DNA of 64,000 nucleotides from Cytobacillus depressus. GTDB taxonomy: Bacteria; Bacillota; Bacilli; Bacillales; Cytobacillaceae. Under the pieces are notes generated by a model. It was not told the origin of the DNA, did not search any database, and saw only the letters and a list, made by a program, of their open reading frames with translations. Numbering within the stretch: the stretch's first letter is position 1; each line of letters opens with the position of its first letter. Shown in pieces: positions 17,589-26,923 of this stretch. The translations under genes were made by a program, and so were the position numbers. The stretch covers positions 1-64,000 of the forward strand of contig NZ_WBOS01000017.1 in NCBI RefSeq assembly GCF_008923245.1, written 5' to 3'.

Positions 17589-18728
17589 TCATTTTAAGAC
17601 TGCATTAGCGATGACCATCTTTTGCACCTGAGAGGTTCCCTCGAAGATTTCCAAAATCCGTTGATCACGATAAAAACGTTCCACCGGATATTCCCTCACG
17701 TAACCAGATCCACCATGAATTTGCACTGCTTTGTGAATAATGCGATTAGAAGCTTCGGAAGTAAATAACTTGGCAATTGAAGCTTCCTTTGACAATCTGT
17801 AGCCTTTTTTATCCTTCAGGCTGGCGGCATAATACGTATACAGGCGGCCTACCTCTAGATCTGTCGCCATTTCAGCAAACATCCATTGCAAGCCTTGGAA
17901 CTGTGAAATGGGTTGATTAAAGGCAACACGCTCTTTAGAAAAAGAAACAGCTGCATCTAACGCCGCCTGTGACAGACCAATGGCCATTGATGCAATTCCA
18001 ATCCGTCCTCGGTCTACAACCGTCATCGCAATTTTAAACCCATCTCCTTCTTTGCCGACAAGATTCTCCTTTGGAATGCGGCAGTTTTCAAAAATAATTT
18101 CATGTGTCCTTGCACCGCGAATTCCCATTTTATCGTCTCCAGCTCCGTATGATAATCCCGGAGTCCCCTTTTCTACGATAAAGGCACTAATTCCCTTCGA
18201 ACCCTTCTCCACATCGGTTTTTGCATAAACAACTAATGTATCTGCGTAGGCACCATTTGTAATAAAAATTTTCGAGCCGTTTAATACGTATTCATCGCCA
18301 ACAAGTTTGGCAGTCGTTTTCATCGCCGATACATCGGTCCCGCCATTCGGCTCAGTTAAGCAAAAGGCAAATAATTTCTCCCCTGTACAACCAGGTACTA
18401 AATATTTTTTCCGTTGCTCATCATTCGCAGCAAGATAAAGACCATCTATCCCTAAATAATGGGCAGTAAGGATGGAGCCTGTTGCAGCACAGGCATATGT
18501 AATCTCCTCGACAGCAATCGCCTCCGCAATCGAATCTGCTCCTACACCTCCATCTTCCTCTGGGTAAGCAATGCCCATTAACCCTAATTCCGCCAATTTC
18601 GGGATATGCTCAGTTGGAAAGCGATTTTCCTCATCCAGTTCCGCCGCCTTTGGCTGGAGGACATCTCTACTAAAATCACGCACCATTTTTTGAATACTTT
18701 GCTGATCTTCTGTCAGTTCAAAATTCAT
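17589..18728 (-). CDS. Acyl-CoA dehydrogenase
   Basis: A 379-residue FAD enzyme of the short/branched-chain acyl-CoA dehydrogenase class; it introduces an alpha,beta double bond into an acyl-CoA. The FAD motif FCLTEPNGGTDVSAM, the RFYRDQRILEIFEGTSQ ending and the likely catalytic base near E363 are present. Length and domain order (N-terminal helical, beta middle, C-terminal helical) match the family. It is 12 bases after the CoA-transferase and about 100 bases before the urocanase homologue in one operon, which suggests oxidation of an aryl- or heteroaryl-propionyl-CoA to the acrylyl-CoA. Substrate inferred from context only. Confidence 0.92.
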   Translation of the reverse strand: MNFELTEDQQSIQKMVRDFSRDVLQPKAAELDEENRFPTEHIPKLAELGLMGIAYPEEDGGVGADSIAEAIAVEEITYACAATGSILTAHYLGIDGLYLAANDEQRKKYLVPGCTGEKLFAFCLTEPNGGTDVSAMKTTAKLVGDEYVLNGSKIFITNGAYADTLVVYAKTDVEKGSKGISAFIVEKGTPGLSYGAGDDKMGIRGARTHEIIFENCRIPKENLVGKEGDGFKIAMTVVDRGRIGIASMAIGLSQAALDAAVSFSKERVAFNQPISQFQGLQWMFAEMATDLEVGRLYTYYAASLKDKKGYRLSKEASIAKLFTSEASNRIIHKAVQIHGGSGYVREYPVERFYRDQRILEIFEGTSQVQKMVIANAVLK

Positions 18729-18740
18729 ATCCTATTCCCC

Positions 18741-19898
18741 CTAGTTTTTTAAAGTCATATTTTTATATTTATTGAGAATTTCCTCTGTATGTTCCCCTAA
18801 TGATGGGCTTGGTTTTTGAATGACTGGTGGTGTTTTCGAAAATTTCACCGGGTTCCCTAGTATTTTCGTTTTGCCTGCAACTGGGTGGTCTAGTTCAACG
18901 AGCATTTCCCGAACGGCTATATGCTCATCCTCACAAATCTCTTGAATATTTAAGATTGGCGAACTCGGAACACCGCCATCGTTAATTAATTCAACCGCTT
19001 CTGCCACCGTATAAGCTTGGAGCCATTTCTCAATAATTACTTTCAATTCGTCTACATGTTCCGTTCGTAATGCATCCCGACAGAACCTTTCATCCTTCTC
19101 AAGTTCCGGTTGATTCATGATTAAACATAATCGCTTAAATAAGGGATCATTAGCCACTGCTATGACAATATAGCCATCTTGTGCTTTAAAAATATCAAAC
19201 GGTGAACTAATTGGGTGACGACTGCCAATTCTCTTAGGGGCAATTTTCTCTATTGTGTATCGCATCACATTGCTTTCTAACAGTGAAAAGATTGAATCAA
19301 CCATTGCCACATCAATATATTGACCTTCACCTGTACGCTCGCGATGAAATAAAGCCGTCATGATTCCATATGCCGCATACAAGGCAGCACTCATATCACC
19401 GAGTGAAGAACCTACACGTGTTGGTGGTTGATCTGGATGTCCGTTAATACTTGCTAACCCACCCATTGCTTGGGCAACTAAATCATATGCTGGTCTTTGG
19501 CTATAAGGTCCATACTGCCCAAATCCGGAAATCGAAGCAAAAACAATATGAGGATTCACTTCCTTTAAGCTTTCATAATCTAAGCCAAGTTTTTTCATGA
19601 CACCTGGACGGAAGTTTTCCACTATTACATCTGCTTCCTTCACCATTTCCTTAATTACTGTGATTGATTCCGGGCTTTTCAAATCAAGCTCAATGCTCTT
19701 TTTCCCCCTGTTCAAAAACATGAAGTAACCGCTTTCATCGTTTTGATAAGGACCAAATCCCCTCGTGTCATCTCCTATACCGGGCTTTTCTATTTTGATC
19801 ACTTCCGCTCCCATATCTGCAAGCAGCATCGTACAATAAGGACCGGCTAGTACTCTCGTAAAGTCAAGAACCTTAATTTGATCAAGAGGTTGTGTCAT
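18741..19898 (-). CDS. CaiB/BaiF class III CoA-transferase
   Basis: A 385-residue class III CoA-transferase. The catalytic aspartate is D168 in RVGSSLGDMSAAL, and the N-terminal LDFTRVLAGPYCTMLLADMGAE segment binds CoA. These dimeric ring-shaped enzymes move CoA between carboxylic acids without ATP. The ATG at 19898 follows AAAGGAGAAGG. Located between the symporter and the acyl-CoA dehydrogenase, it probably activates the imported acid. In a cyclic scheme it could also release the free acrylate for the urocanase homologue by exchanging CoA with the next substrate molecule. Confidence 0.92.
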   Translation of the reverse strand: MTQPLDQIKVLDFTRVLAGPYCTMLLADMGAEVIKIEKPGIGDDTRGFGPYQNDESGYFMFLNRGKKSIELDLKSPESITVIKEMVKEADVIVENFRPGVMKKLGLDYESLKEVNPHIVFASISGFGQYGPYSQRPAYDLVAQAMGGLASINGHPDQPPTRVGSSLGDMSAALYAAYGIMTALFHRERTGEGQYIDVAMVDSIFSLLESNVMRYTIEKIAPKRIGSRHPISSPFDIFKAQDGYIVIAVANDPLFKRLCLIMNQPELEKDERFCRDALRTEHVDELKVIIEKWLQAYTVAEAVELINDGGVPSSPILNIQEICEDEHIAVREMLVELDHPVAGKTKILGNPVKFSKTPPVIQKPSPSLGEHTEEILNKYKNMTLKN

Positions 19899-19933
19899 TG
19901 TGATTCACCTTCTCCTTTTATAATTTTTTAATA

Positions 19934-21331
19934 TTACATTTGAATATGATCAGAGGCTGATTTCCTTAATGCTTCTACAATTGTAAGAATGAGAATGATA
20001 ATGATACTCGTAATTAATCCATATAAAATAGGAATGATTGATGTAGTGCCGTACTTGGCTAAGCTGATTCCAATTACAACCGTGCTCGCAATAATCGAGT
20101 AAAAGACTGCCCGTGCAGAGACACGTTTCCAGAAGAACCCTAGGATAATTGGAAAGAATAATGCTCCCGATAGTACAGCAAAAGCAATATCTAGAGCTGC
20201 AAGCACATCTTGAATCCATAATGCACAGACGATTGAAAAAATACCTATTGCCAATGTTGTCATTCTTGAAATCTGTAAAAAGCGCTTTTCACTCATATTT
20301 TGCATAAATAACCTTTTTATAACATCATTTACAATTAAAGTAGAAGAAGCAAGCAATGTTCCTGATGACGTTGACATGAGAGCTGAAAGGACGCCTGCCA
20401 ATACTAAGCCTAGAGCACCCACTGGTAAGGCTTGCATCGCAATGGTCGCAAAGGCATTTTGAGGTACAGCCAAATCTGGCACGACAACGAGAGCGCACAT
20501 CCCGATAATCGCGACGGTAACGGCATACAGAACGGAATAACCGCCGGAGGCAATCATACCGATTCTTGAAACTTTTAGGCTTTTTGCCGTAAACACACGC
20601 TGCCAGACATCTTGGCCAACTACGATCCCTAATGTGTAGAGCATGATACTTTTTAAAATATCCAGTCCACCTGTTGCTGTTAGATTAAAATGCCCCACAG
20701 GAAGACTAGCTTGCAATCCAGAAAAACCTCCTACCTTTTGAAGACTTAGCGGCAGCATTATAAAGAAAATACCAATAGTCATAACCGCAAACTGAACAAT
20801 ATCCGTCATCGTTACGGACCACATTCCACCTAAAACGGTGTAAAACATAACGATACCGCCCGCAACCAAAATTGAAACGGTACTATTCCAACCGACCCAA
20901 ACATTCAAAACGCTTCCAATGGCAATCACCTGCGTCACTGTTAACATCGTAGTATAGGTGGCAGAAACAAGAGAACTGATTAATCGCGCCTCAACATTAA
21001 AGCGATTTTCCAACATTTCACCAATGGTTATAACACGTAAATTAAAGATTTTCTTTGCTAAAAAAAGACTAATAATGATTAACCCCAAACCTTGTGAAAA
21101 AACAAACCACATTCCCGACAATCCGAATTGATACCCAAGTTTTGCCGTTCCAATCGTTGCTGCTCCTCCAAGCGTAAGTGCAGAAAGACAAGCAGTAAAC
21201 ATAAAGAAGTTCAAATTTCTCCCTGCCACCGTATAATCCTCTGAGGTTTTCGCTCGTTTCATCCCTATTACTCCTACTATAGCGATCACACAGAAGTAGG
21301 TAATAATAATTGCCACATCAATCATATTCAT
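19934..21331 (-). CDS. Sodium:solute symporter (SSS family)
   Basis: A 465-residue carrier with about 13 hydrophobic segments. Family features include TVAGRNLNFFMFTACLSALT near helix 1-2, GGMWSVTMTDIVQF, and LMSTSSGTLLASSTLIVNDV, the region that carries Na+-binding Ser/Thr residues. SSS members import small organic solutes with Na+. The start at 21331 is preferred because GGGAGAAA lies six bases upstream; the open frame extends to 21406 without support. It is the first gene of the operon with CoA-transferase, acyl-CoA dehydrogenase and the urocanase homologue, so it is likely to import the pathway substrate. Confidence 0.9.
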   Translation of the reverse strand: MNMIDVAIIITYFCVIAIVGVIGMKRAKTSEDYTVAGRNLNFFMFTACLSALTLGGAATIGTAKLGYQFGLSGMWFVFSQGLGLIIISLFLAKKIFNLRVITIGEMLENRFNVEARLISSLVSATYTTMLTVTQVIAIGSVLNVWVGWNSTVSILVAGGIVMFYTVLGGMWSVTMTDIVQFAVMTIGIFFIMLPLSLQKVGGFSGLQASLPVGHFNLTATGGLDILKSIMLYTLGIVVGQDVWQRVFTAKSLKVSRIGMIASGGYSVLYAVTVAIIGMCALVVVPDLAVPQNAFATIAMQALPVGALGLVLAGVLSALMSTSSGTLLASSTLIVNDVIKRLFMQNMSEKRFLQISRMTTLAIGIFSIVCALWIQDVLAALDIAFAVLSGALFFPIILGFFWKRVSARAVFYSIIASTVVIGISLAKYGTTSIIPILYGLITSIIIILILTIVEALRKSASDHIQM

Positions 21332-21527
21332 CAGCATTTCTCCCTTCAATGTTCGTCTTTTCAAGGTAGTCCACTTCAATGTTCTGTATAATTTGAATCT
21401 TAACACTTTATTTTCTAAGCAATAAGTGCCTTTTCTTAAGAATTAGTCCACTTTTATACGATACTTTCGAAATTTGTGCACCTAGTAGTTTCATATCATT
21501 TTATGAAAACCCCCTAAAAAATTTTAA

Positions 21528-21553
21528 CCCTAACTCCTCAAAAGGAATTAGGG
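21528..21553 (-). terminator. Rho-independent terminator after the DUF4256 gene
   Basis: On the minus strand CCCTAATTCCT and AGGAGTTAGGG form an 11-bp stem with one mismatch and a TTTG loop, followed by TTAAAATTTTTT. It separates the DUF4256 gene from the symporter operon. Confidence 0.7.
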
Positions 21554-21649
21554 CTGGTTAGATGTATATAGATTCTATAGATAATTATTTTTAATACTTC
21601 AATATTGCGTAGTTACAGAATAATGGACTACTAATATTTCCATAAAACG

Positions 21650-21725
21650 GGCGCTTGTCCCCCGATGTTTTAAAGCACTGCTGTAATTTGTTTTAAAGCA
21701 TTACTATAGAGGAAATCAGGCACCT
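21650..21725. repeat. Dispersed intergenic repeat, copy 1 (expanded)
   Basis: Begins GGCGCTTGTCCCCCG and ends AATCAGGCACC. It contains two copies of TTTTAAAGCA, so the central module is duplicated compared with other copies. Located downstream of the DUF4256 stop. Confidence 0.55.
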
Positions 21726-21735
21726 TATCCTAAAT

Positions 21736-22302
<567 letters not shown>

Positions 22303-22682
22303 ATTAGTTCCCCTCCTAGTTTTTACCAATAATTGTATAAGGACTAAACTTCTCCGGTAGTATTGTAACACTGCATCACAAAGTATGTATAATTATTAAC
22401 AATCATACAGTTTCAAAAAGGCTGCCTATCCCCTGGTGTTTTTAAGCATTTGGCTGCTAATATTTTGCCCTGAATCCCCCTGTATGCCATCACCTTTTTA
22501 CATAATATAAACTTCATAACGATTATCATTTTACATATTGTCTAAAGGTATTATCTAATAATTTATATAAAGTTTAACTATTAGAATAACACGAAATCAA
22601 TCAATGATGTTTCGCTTTTTACAAAGTAGTAATCTAGGAATTATTTTCATAGTTCTAATTTTCTACAGAAGGGATAGATATA
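22303..22682. other. Intergenic region upstream of the amidohydrolase
   Basis: A 380-base AT-rich divergent region between DUF4256 and the amidohydrolase. It contains a diverged copy of the dispersed repeat (about 22415-22480, GGCTGCCTATCCCCTGGTGTTTTTAAGC in pieces) and presumably both promoters. No gene is supported. Confidence 0.5.
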
Positions 22683-24344
22683 ATGAAAGCAGATAAGATT
22701 TTTATTAATGGCGAGGTAATAACCGTCGATCAACATAACAGCATCGCAGAAGGAGTGGCCGTACAAGGTAATCGAATTCTAGCCGTTGGGTCCACTGAAG
22801 AGGTTTTATCGTATCGAACGGCGGACACTGAGATTATTAATGTAAATGGAAAAAGCCTTCTTCCGGGATTCAATGATGCCCACCTGCATTTAACGATTTA
22901 TGGAACCAATTTATTAGGTGTAAGCTGTATTGCTCCACATATAAAGTCCCTTGATGATATTTTCATTGATTTGCGAAAAAAATGTCAAGAAACGCCCAAA
23001 GGAAAATGGGTACGTGCTTGGGGCTTTAAAGAATCTTCATTAAAGGAAAATCGTTTTCCGTCAAAGGATGAACTAGATGCGATTTCAACTGACCATCCAA
23101 TTGTCATCATCCGCACATGTAACCACACTTCGATAGCCAACAGTAAAGCACTTGAAATAGCAGGTATTACAGAACAATCATCTAATCCAGATGGTGGGAT
23201 CATTGAACGGGATTCGAATGGCCAGCTAACAGGCAAGCTGATTGAAAATGCGCATATGCAGTTATTTGAATATGCTGCCTATGCAGAAGATGAAATTCGC
23301 AAAGGGATGAAGCTTGCATCAGATGAATTCATTCAAGCGGGGATTACAAGTGTTCATGATGCTGGTGCTTATGGAGATGGAGCAGATTCCTTAAGAATTA
23401 TGCAGCAGGCCATTAATGCTGGAGAAGTAAAGGTGCGAGTGTATGCACTAATCGGCTCTTTGACAAATTCACATGAATTTGTTGAAAAAATGGTAAGTGC
23501 TGGACCGATTACTGGTCTTGGAGATGATCGCTTTAGAATTGGCCCTGCGAAGCTTTTTACTGACGGCAGCAGTGTCGGGCCGACCATTGCTACCCGTCAG
23601 CCTTACTCTCATAATCAAGATGATTACGGAATTATTTATTATAGCCAGGACGAATTAAATCGTATTTTAGGCACAGCACATAAAAAAGGATTTCAAATTA
23701 CGGCGCATGCCCAAGGTGACCGCGCCATAGAGATGATATTAGATTGCATTGAAGCGGCTTTAAGCGAACATCCGAGGGAAGATCATCGTCATCGCATCGA
23801 GCATGCGGGCATTGCTTCGCCTGATTTACAAGATCGGATGAAAAAGCTTGGCGTCGTTCCGATTCCTAATCCAGCATTTATGTATGTAAACGGTGAACGT
23901 TATCTCGAGTATTACGGTGATCGTGTGCAATATATGTATCCGGCCCGTGATTATATTGATAAAGGCATTGTTGCCGCGTTTGCTTCAGATGCTCCTGTAA
24001 TATTCCTAGATCCGATGCTCGGTATTCATGCAGCTGTAAACCGAAAATCAACGGACGGTCAAGGTGTCGGCGAAAATCAATGCATTTCCGTATTAGAAGC
24101 AATTCGTGCCTATACATGGAATGGTGCATATGCAAGCTTCGAGGAAAATATAAAAGGAAGCATTGAAGTCGGTAAACTGGCTGACTTTACGATTTTAAGT
24201 GAAAGTATTTTACATGTTGATCAAGAAAAATTGAAGGATGTCAAAATTGAACTAACGATGGTTAATGGAGAAGTGTTATATGACCGCAACGATCTATGTG
24301 GAAAAAAGAATCCTAAAAAAGGTGCCCGTTCCCTGGTGTTTTAA
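22683..24344 (+). CDS. YtcJ-type metal-dependent amidohydrolase
   Basis: A 553-residue amidohydrolase-3 (YtcJ-like) enzyme. The first metal motif is H67/H69 in NDAHLHL. Later ligands appear in QITAHAQGDRA, HRIEHAG and FASDAPV, and a C-terminal beta-sandwich (GSIEVGKLADFTIL) completes the fold. Members hydrolyse amide or ring C-N bonds; specificity is rarely known. The ATG at 22683 follows AGAAGGGATAG. The last seven residues (GARSLVF) are encoded by a dispersed repeat that has replaced the original stop. It is divergent from the urocanase side and could open an imidazolone-type ring, which is speculation. Confidence 0.85.
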   Translation: MKADKIFINGEVITVDQHNSIAEGVAVQGNRILAVGSTEEVLSYRTADTEIINVNGKSLLPGFNDAHLHLTIYGTNLLGVSCIAPHIKSLDDIFIDLRKKCQETPKGKWVRAWGFKESSLKENRFPSKDELDAISTDHPIVIIRTCNHTSIANSKALEIAGITEQSSNPDGGIIERDSNGQLTGKLIENAHMQLFEYAAYAEDEIRKGMKLASDEFIQAGITSVHDAGAYGDGADSLRIMQQAINAGEVKVRVYALIGSLTNSHEFVEKMVSAGPITGLGDDRFRIGPAKLFTDGSSVGPTIATRQPYSHNQDDYGIIYYSQDELNRILGTAHKKGFQITAHAQGDRAIEMILDCIEAALSEHPREDHRHRIEHAGIASPDLQDRMKKLGVVPIPNPAFMYVNGERYLEYYGDRVQYMYPARDYIDKGIVAAFASDAPVIFLDPMLGIHAAVNRKSTDGQGVGENQCISVLEAIRAYTWNGAYASFEENIKGSIEVGKLADFTILSESILHVDQEKLKDVKIELTMVNGEVLYDRNDLCGKKNPKKGARSLVF

Positions 24345-24371
24345 GCATAACTGTGGTGAGGGTCTGGCACT
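24316..24371. repeat. Dispersed intergenic repeat, copy overlapping the amidohydrolase 3' end
   Basis: Starts AAAAGGTGCCCGTTCCCTGG and ends GAGGGTCTGGCAC. Its first 29 bases are translated as the C terminus of the amidohydrolase, whose TAA stop lies inside the repeat. Confidence 0.6.
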
Positions 24372-24424
24372 CTAGCCATTTGATACATTTCTGATTACAA
24401 CTAAAGAACCTGAAATAAACAACA

Positions 24425-24460
24425 AAGCCCCATACAGGATTATTACTCCTTATGGGGCTT
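24425..24460. terminator. Inverted repeat, possible terminator of the amidohydrolase gene
   Basis: AAGCCCCATA (24425-24434) pairs perfectly with TATGGGGCTT (24451-24460). There is no long U run on the plus side, so efficiency is uncertain. Confidence 0.45.
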
Positions 24461-24514
24461 CCAAACTTTGAGATAAAATAGGATTAATATCATATTATAG
24501 GGAGGCTTTATCAG

Positions 24515-24976
24515 ATGAGTGAATTAGTGTTTAAACATTTTGAGTTTGCAAGAAGATATTTTCTAAAAAATGTGGACGCATTAGATGAAAGCATTCTTGA
24601 TATTCAACCGGAAGGGTTTAACAATACGTTACATTGGCATATTGGCCATGTGCTAACGGTGGCTGAGCAATTTATGTTTGGCTTTCCAAATAAATCAAAC
24701 CACCTGCCGGCGAACTATGTAGAGCTATTTGGCGATGGGACGAAACCAGCGGACTGGCAAGGGGAAGTTCCTTCGGTGAGTGAATTGTCTGAACAGCTAA
24801 AAGAACAATTAAAACGGATTAAGGAAATTCCAGCTGAAAACTTAAACGAACGACTTGCGAAGCCGTTTCTCGGACAAGAAACATTTGGCGAACTCGCAAA
24901 CTTTGCTCTATTCCATGAATCATTACATTTAGGACAAATTCAAGCAATGAAACGGGTTATTGAAACAGCTAAATAA
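24515..24976 (+). CDS. DinB-family protein
   Basis: A 153-residue four-helix-bundle protein of the DinB/YfiT superfamily. The likely metal ligands are the histidines in LHWHIGHVLT and FHESLHLGQIQAMK, as in bacillithiol- or mycothiol-dependent S-transferases of this fold. GGGAGGC precedes the ATG. It is monocistronic, followed by a dispersed repeat. A thiol-transferase or damage-response role is known for some relatives, not for this one. Confidence 0.82.
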   Translation: MSELVFKHFEFARRYFLKNVDALDESILDIQPEGFNNTLHWHIGHVLTVAEQFMFGFPNKSNHLPANYVELFGDGTKPADWQGEVPSVSELSEQLKEQLKRIKEIPAENLNERLAKPFLGQETFGELANFALFHESLHLGQIQAMKRVIETAK

Positions 24977-24981
24977 AATGT

Positions 24982-25023
24982 AAAAAAAGGTACCTATCCC
25001 CCACTTGAGGTCAGGCACCCTTT
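24982..25023. repeat. Dispersed intergenic repeat, shortened copy
   Basis: AAAAAAGGTACCTATCCCCC joins directly to CTTGAGGTCAGGCACCC; the central TTAAAG module of other copies is missing. Located six bases after the DinB stop codon. Confidence 0.55.
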
Positions 25024-25116
25024 GTTCATCATTTTCAAATTATTTACAACAACTTCATAAAATCTTCTTCACTAATAATTTCAAGATCTTGCCCCAAAAT
25101 ACACCCCATGTTTTCA

Positions 25117-25440
25117 TTATATCTCTTCTATTTTAAAAGACGCCGTAATTTCAATACTATCTTTCACAGATTGCACCATGGCACAATTTTTCCTAGTGAC
25201 AACTAAAGCCTATCTTCGTCTCATTCAAGTCTTCTCCTAATATCACAAAATGGAGGTGAATCTTTTCGATTCGATTCGCTGCCTTTTCATTTCTTTCTAT
25301 ATCCGCTTGAACTTTAATATCTTGATAGGAAATTCGCATTCTTTCTAAATCTTTACGTAAAACTCCTCTTCGCTACAAACTGCAATAGATGACACCAATA
25401 GTTAATAGGGGCGAAATCCGTATTGGTCATCACCAGATAC
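25117..25440 (-). pseudogene. OsmC-family protein, decayed
   Basis: Minus-strand translation yields pieces of an OsmC/YhfA-type peroxidase-fold protein in different frames: LERMRISYQDIKVQADIERN, NRIEKIHLHFVILGEDLNE and VVTRKNCAMVQSVKDSIEIT, the last carrying the conserved Cys region of the family and ending in a stop at 25117. At least three frameshifts or stops separate them. The N-terminal part is barely recognisable upstream to about 25440. Confidence 0.65.
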
Positions 25441-25508
25441 CTATATCAAATTATCTTTCATAACATTACAAACTTTTAGATTAGATTCCTGGCATACCCC
25501 CGAAACAT

Positions 25509-26129
25509 TTATAGAGATAAACGTTTGTTTGAAGATTGGCTATGGAGGGTTCCTCCCTTGCTTTCCTCTTCGATTAATTTACGGCGCAAAATTTTACCTA
25601 CTGTTGTTTTTGGGAGCGCCTTTCGGAATTCTACAGCTGTGGGGATCTTATATTTGGCTAACCTTTTACTGCAGAAGGATACAATCTCTTCTTCAGCGAT
25701 TTGGGCTCCTTCTTTGAGGACAATATAAGCCTTTACCGTTTCACCACGGTATTCATGAGGAATTCCCGCTACTACTACTTCTTGTACATCGGGGTGCGCG
25801 TATATCATTTCTTCTACATCTCGAGGATAAATATTGTACCCTCCTGCAATGATCACATCTTTTTTGCGGCTGACGATGAAGCAATAGCCTTCCTTATCCA
25901 TATAAGCAATATCTCCTGTATAAAGCCATCCATTTTTTAAAGTATGTGCTGTATCTTCTTCTCGATTCCAATAGCCCTGCATCACCTGTGGACCTTTCAC
26001 GATTAATTCTCCTGGTTCATGAATATCCATTTCAGTAATCCCATCATCTATATCTACAATTTTACAATCTGTATTAGGAATAGGTAAGCCCATACTTCCA
26101 GAAACCCCATACAATGCGCTTCTGGTCAA
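25509..26129 (-). pseudogene. Acyl-CoA synthetase (AMP-binding), C-terminal fragment
   Basis: An open 206-codon frame equals only the last third of a long-chain acyl-CoA synthetase. It contains GELIVKGPQVMQGYWNRE, YTGDIAYMDKEGY with the ribose-binding Asp, GGYNIYPRDVEE and the catalytic Lys of TTVGKILRRKL. The N-terminal adenylation core with the P-loop is absent; sequence upstream of 26129 shows no similarity. The fragment therefore cannot make an acyl-adenylate and is read as the remnant of a deletion. It resembles LcfA/FadD of Bacillus. Confidence 0.8.
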
Positions 26130-26674
26130 TAATAAATCGAATAATTATTAATATTCAGACTAATGTTCCTTTCCTTAATTTTCATATCCGGCTTCGCAAA
26201 TTAAGATACATAATATATCAATTTTGTTCAAGAGCCTGGCTTCTCCATACTTCCGAACATGATTCAGCATTGGAAAAACAACCATTCCAATGAAGAAGCT
26301 CCTTAAACATTTTCAAGAAACTGCAGAAGAAAATGGGTTTGAAAATATATAGAGGTGGGGAAACGAGATCTTGTTCATATGTTCGCTTAGGAAATTAATC
26401 TTTTTTTTGTTTAATTAGTATTATTTTTGGTTTTGGCCCTATAATGAAAAAAGAGCGCTTATTCCAGGATTGCGCCCGATATGAAAAAGTAACATAAAGC
26501 TTCACTTACTTTGAACTTAATTGATTTCCACGGTGTCCATTTTGAACCTAAAACGAAGGTTATTATTATGCCCCCATTGCGTTAAAAATCTTAACGGGGC
26601 ACGTATCAAAATACCCAACCAAACAAGGAAATTCGCTTTGTTCCTTTCACCATTCCCGGAAACTCAGAAAGCGA
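26130..26674. other. Eroded intergenic region
   Basis: About 545 bases without an intact gene. Near 26240-26350 a plus-strand frame ends MKKLLKHFQETAEENGFENI but is short and interrupted upstream. Around 26525-26670 the minus strand holds out-of-frame remains that continue the phage-type gene at 26675 (VGYFDTCPVKIFNAMG). Confidence 0.4.
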
Positions 26675-26923
26675 TTACCGACAATTCAATGCCCAGTTCC
26701 GATCTTCCACCTTCAGTGCATACATATTAATCTTGCAAAAACGCAGAAAATTGATTTCAATCATTTTTGTCAGTTTCTCTATATCAGGCTGAACTTCAAA
26801 TAAAACTGAATCCCTATCATCCAATGAAATTTCCCCCTCTTGAACTAAGCATAATATATAATGAGCAAGGACATGCTCCTCATAGCGAAAAGCGCCATCA
26901 TAAAGGGTTTCAATCATTGACAT
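26675..26923 (-). pseudogene. Phage-type small protein, truncated by frameshift
   Basis: Starts at the ATG at 26923 after GGAGAG and overlaps the end of the DnaB relic by 14 bases, a tight phage-style arrangement. The first 75 residues (MSMIETLYDGAFRYEEHVLA, then FEVQPDIEKLTKMIEINFL) look like a conserved prophage protein found next to DnaB. After NWAL the frame is lost, and later fragments of the same protein are found in other frames downstream. Function unknown. Confidence 0.5.

Larger units (their letters stand above)
21332..21735. promoter_or_regulatory. Leader of the symporter operon with paired TAGTCCACTT repeats
   Basis: TAGTCCACTT occurs at 21367-21376 and 21444-21453 (77-bp spacing, same orientation). 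AraC-type regulators bind direct repeats, and the operon ends with one, so these are candidate operators. The region also holds the DUF4256 terminator (21528-21553) and a dispersed repeat copy (21650-21725). No further gene is visible. Confidence 0.4.

Noticed and set aside
21423..21445. Possible sigma-54 promoter on the minus strand upstream of the symporter operon (GGCAC..TTGC)
   Set aside because: Only three bases separate GGCAC from TTGC; sigma-54 promoters need five, and the -24 T is missing.
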